Assembly: GCA_023428885.1 (NCBI GenBank)
Contig: JAEYWQ010000201.1
Span: 1 to 5,836 of the forward strand
Source of the DNA: Bacillota bacterium
GTDB lineage: Bacteria; Bacillota; Clostridia; Lachnospirales; Lachnospiraceae
Reading direction: 5' to 3'
DNA: 5,836 nt
Numbering within the stretch: the first letter of the stretch is position 1; each line of letters begins with the position of its first letter. The translations under genes and the position numbers were made by a program. The notes below the pieces were generated by a model. That model saw nothing but the letters and a program-made list of their open reading frames with translations. It ran no database searches and was not told where the DNA came from. Below are positions 3,563-5,836 of this stretch, piece by piece.

Positions 3563-5836
3563 ATGAACTACGGTTACTTCGATGAAGGAAACAGAGAATA
3601 TGTAATTACCAAACCAAACACTCCGGCACCTTGGGCAAACTACTTAGGTTCTCCGGAATATGGTGCAATTATCTCAAATAATGCAGGTGGATATAGTTTT
3701 GTCAAGAGCGGTGCAAACGGAAGAATTTCCCGTTATGTATTTAATCAAGAAGACAAACCAGGCCGTTACCTATACTTAAGAGATGATAACACAAAAGATT
3801 ATTGGTCTGCTTCTTGGCAACCAGTTGGTAAAGATTTAAGTACTTATAAAAATGTTTGTCGTCATGGTACAGCATATACGATCTTTGATACTGACTACAG
3901 CAACATTCATAGTGAAGCACTTTACTATGTTCCATTAAACAAAACACATGAAGTATGGCGTTTGAAAGTTACGAATAACGATAGCAAAGAAAGAAAGATT
4001 TCTACCTTTGGTTTTATCGAATTTACAAACGAAGATCATTATGAAAATGATCAAGTAAATCTTCAATATACTTTATTTATTACCAAGACATATTTCAAGG
4101 AAAACAAGATTCTTCAGACCATCAATGAAAATTGTGGAAAAGACGTTGACGGATCCAATGGAAATGAACGATTCTTCGGTATGGTAGGTCAGCCAATCAC
4201 TTCCTACAACGGAGATAAAACTTCCTTTATCGGCCGTTACCGCTCTTATGGAAATCCTATCGCAGTTGAGAATGGTATCTGTGATAATACCTTAAACTAT
4301 AACTCTAATGGTTGTGGAGCACTTCATTCAGCTGTTACTTTAGCTCCAGGTGAGACCAAAGAGTTCATCTATGTATTAGGTAAGAAGAGAGATAGAGAAG
4401 CTAATGTAATTTTAGCAAATTATGGTAATTCTGCAGTGGTTGACGCAGAACTTGCTGAATTAAAAACTTACTGGCACGCTCAATTAGAGAACTTTAAGGT
4501 TACAACACCAGATAATAATTTTAATAACATGGTGAACACCTGGAATGCATACCAGTGTTTCATTACCTTTATCTGGTCTCGTGCTGCTTCCTTTATCTAC
4601 TGTGGCTTAAGAAATGGTTATGGCTACCGTGATACTGTTCAGGATATCCAGGGTATTATACACTTAAATCCAGAGATGGCTGCTGATAAGATTCGTTTTA
4701 TGTTATCCGCTCAGGTTGATAATGGTGGTGGTCTTCCACTGGTTAAATTCGATCACAATGCTGGTCATGAAGATACTCCAGACGACGCTTCTTATGTACA
4801 AGCTACTGGTCACCCAGCTTACCGTGCAGATGATGCTTTATGGTTGTTCCCAACCGTATTAAAATACATTGGTGAGACTGGTAACAAAGCATTTATTGAC
4901 GAAGTAATTCCTTATGCTAACAAAGATGAAGGTACTGTATACGATCACTTAAAGAGAGCAATTCAGTTCTCCATGGAACGTCTTGGTGCTCATAAGATGC
5001 CAGCTGGTTTACATGCTGACTGGAATGACTGTTTACGTCTTGGTAAGAAAGGTGAGTCTTCCTTCGTAGCATTACAATTATACTATGCTATGACTGTAAT
5101 CAAAGACTTCGCTATCGAGAAAAATGACAAAGAATATCTTGCATATATCGAAACTACTCAAAAGGAATTAGGCGATATCATTCAAGAGTACTGTTGGGAA
5201 GATGATCGTTTCATCCGTGGCTATAAGGAAGACGGTCAGGTGATCGGTTCCAAGAAAGATCCTGAAGCTAATATGTGGTTAAATCCACAGTCCTGGGCTG
5301 TAATCTCTGGTCTTGCAAGCAAAGAGCAGGCTGAGTTAGCATTAGAATCTGTTCATAGAGAATTAAATACCAAGTTTGGTGCCCGTGTCATGGCTCCTTC
5401 TTATGTAGATCATGCTTTTGATGGTGCTTTAGCTATTCTTTTCAACAAATCCACAAAAGAAAATGGTGGTATCTTCTCACAGCCACAGGGTTGGATTATC
5501 TTAGCAGAAGCTTTAATGGGTCACGGAAACCGTGCTTTTGAATACTTTACAGAAAGTTCTCCAGCAACTCAGAACGACAACGCTGATGTACGTGTTCTTG
5601 AACCATATGTTCATGGACAATTCACAGAAACAGTGGATAGCCCATTCGAAGGTCGTTCCCATGTACATTGGTTAACTGGTACTGCTTCTACCGTAATGGT
5701 AGGTTGCGTGGAAGGTATCTGTGGCATGAGACCTGATTTTGATGGTTTACTTGTTGCTCCTGCTATTCCAAGCACTTGGAAAGGCTTCACCATTGAGAAG
5801 GTTTTCAGAGGCAAGAAGTTAAACATTACTGTGAAG
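3563..5836 (+). CDS. GH94 glycoside phosphorylase, probably cellobiose phosphorylase (C-terminus beyond the window)
   Basis: GH94 enzymes reversibly split a beta-glucosidic disaccharide with phosphate, inverting the anomeric centre (cellobiose + Pi to glucose + alpha-glucose 1-phosphate), saving ATP after uptake. No signal peptide is seen, so it is cytosolic. The 758 codons present are open to the edge; about 50 residues of a usual length near 810 are missing. The start MNYGYFDEGNREYVI follows AAGGAG (3548-3553) at 9 nt. Roughly, residues 1-280 form the N-terminal beta-sandwich and about 310-700 the (alpha/alpha)6 catalytic barrel. Key residues, placed by remembered Vibrio chitobiose phosphorylase: Arg350 (phosphate), YRD with Arg356/Asp357 (sugar site), WND with Trp487 and general acid Asp489, Glu633, and Thr705-Gly706 (phosphate). 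Gln640 stands where the phosphate-binding His is usual. The N-terminus favours the cellobiose group; laminaribiose or another beta-glucoside is possible. Confidence 0.9.
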   Translation, partial: MNYGYFDEGNREYVITKPNTPAPWANYLGSPEYGAIISNNAGGYSFVKSGANGRISRYVFNQEDKPGRYLYLRDDNTKDYWSASWQPVGKDLSTYKNVCRHGTAYTIFDTDYSNIHSEALYYVPLNKTHEVWRLKVTNNDSKERKISTFGFIEFTNEDHYENDQVNLQYTLFITKTYFKENKILQTINENCGKDVDGSNGNERFFGMVGQPITSYNGDKTSFIGRYRSYGNPIAVENGICDNTLNYNSNGCGALHSAVTLAPGETKEFIYVLGKKRDREANVILANYGNSAVVDAELAELKTYWHAQLENFKVTTPDNNFNNMVNTWNAYQCFITFIWSRAASFIYCGLRNGYGYRDTVQDIQGIIHLNPEMAADKIRFMLSAQVDNGGGLPLVKFDHNAGHEDTPDDASYVQATGHPAYRADDALWLFPTVLKYIGETGNKAFIDEVIPYANKDEGTVYDHLKRAIQFSMERLGAHKMPAGLHADWNDCLRLGKKGESSFVALQLYYAMTVIKDFAIEKNDKEYLAYIETTQKELGDIIQEYCWEDDRFIRGYKEDGQVIGSKKDPEANMWLNPQSWAVISGLASKEQAELALESVHRELNTKFGARVMAPSYVDHAFDGALAILFNKSTKENGGIFSQPQGWIILAEALMGHGNRAFEYFTESSPATQNDNADVRVLEPYVHGQFTETVDSPFEGRSHVHWLTGTASTVMVGCVEGICGMRPDFDGLLVAPAIPSTWKGFTIEKVFRGKKLNITVK

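Noticed and set aside
3741..3947. Minus-strand open frame of 68 codons
   Set aside because: It is antisense within the GH94 gene, with no ribosome site or recognisable product.
5611..5826. Minus-strand open frame of 71 codons
   Set aside because: It is a shadow of the GH94 reading frame, which carries the conserved WLTGT region here.

Overview
The window looks like chromosomal DNA from a low-GC, Gram-positive clostridium. AT-rich spacers, strong AGGAGG-type ribosome binding sites, sigma-A-like promoters and a Bacillus-type Maf all fit. The mix of arginine genes and a cytosolic GH94 sugar phosphorylase suggests a plant-fibre-degrading Lachnospiraceae relative, in the style of Lachnoclostridium phytofermentans. 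That placement is inference from gene content and recognised protein style, not from a search.

Layout. Positions 1-141 (minus) hold the first 47 codons of argC, which runs off the left edge. The 308-bp spacer 142-449 holds a probable argC promoter, three candidate arginine-repressor (ArgR/AhrC) boxes and, next to maf, a clear intrinsic terminator at 402-433. Then come two minus-strand genes in one probable transcription unit: a PAP2-type membrane protein (1040-1741) followed by maf (450-1031). The divergent spacer 1742-1982 holds the argG promoter and a candidate arginine box. argG (1983-3209, plus) is complete. The 353-bp spacer 3210-3562 holds two tandem strong hairpins (3217-3241 and 3251-3291), a stretch with no recognisable feature, a small inverted repeat and a strong extended -10 promoter. 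The last gene, from 3563 to the right edge (plus), is a GH94 glycoside phosphorylase, probably acting on cellobiose, with 758 codons present and the C-terminus missing.

How the parts work together. argC and argG are steps of the same pathway (glutamate to ornithine to arginine). They lie on opposite strands, separated by the unrelated PAP2-maf pair. Both upstream regions carry the same 11-mer TGAATAAAAAT inside a sequence resembling the Bacillus ARG box, so they probably answer to the same repressor without sharing an operon. The GH94 enzyme is a catabolic gene with its own promoter.

No exotic or undescribed multi-gene system, mobile element, CRISPR array, rRNA or tRNA was seen. The best leads are the arginine-box cluster, a Gln where GH94 enzymes normally have a phosphate-binding His, and the twin U-tract-less hairpins after argG.
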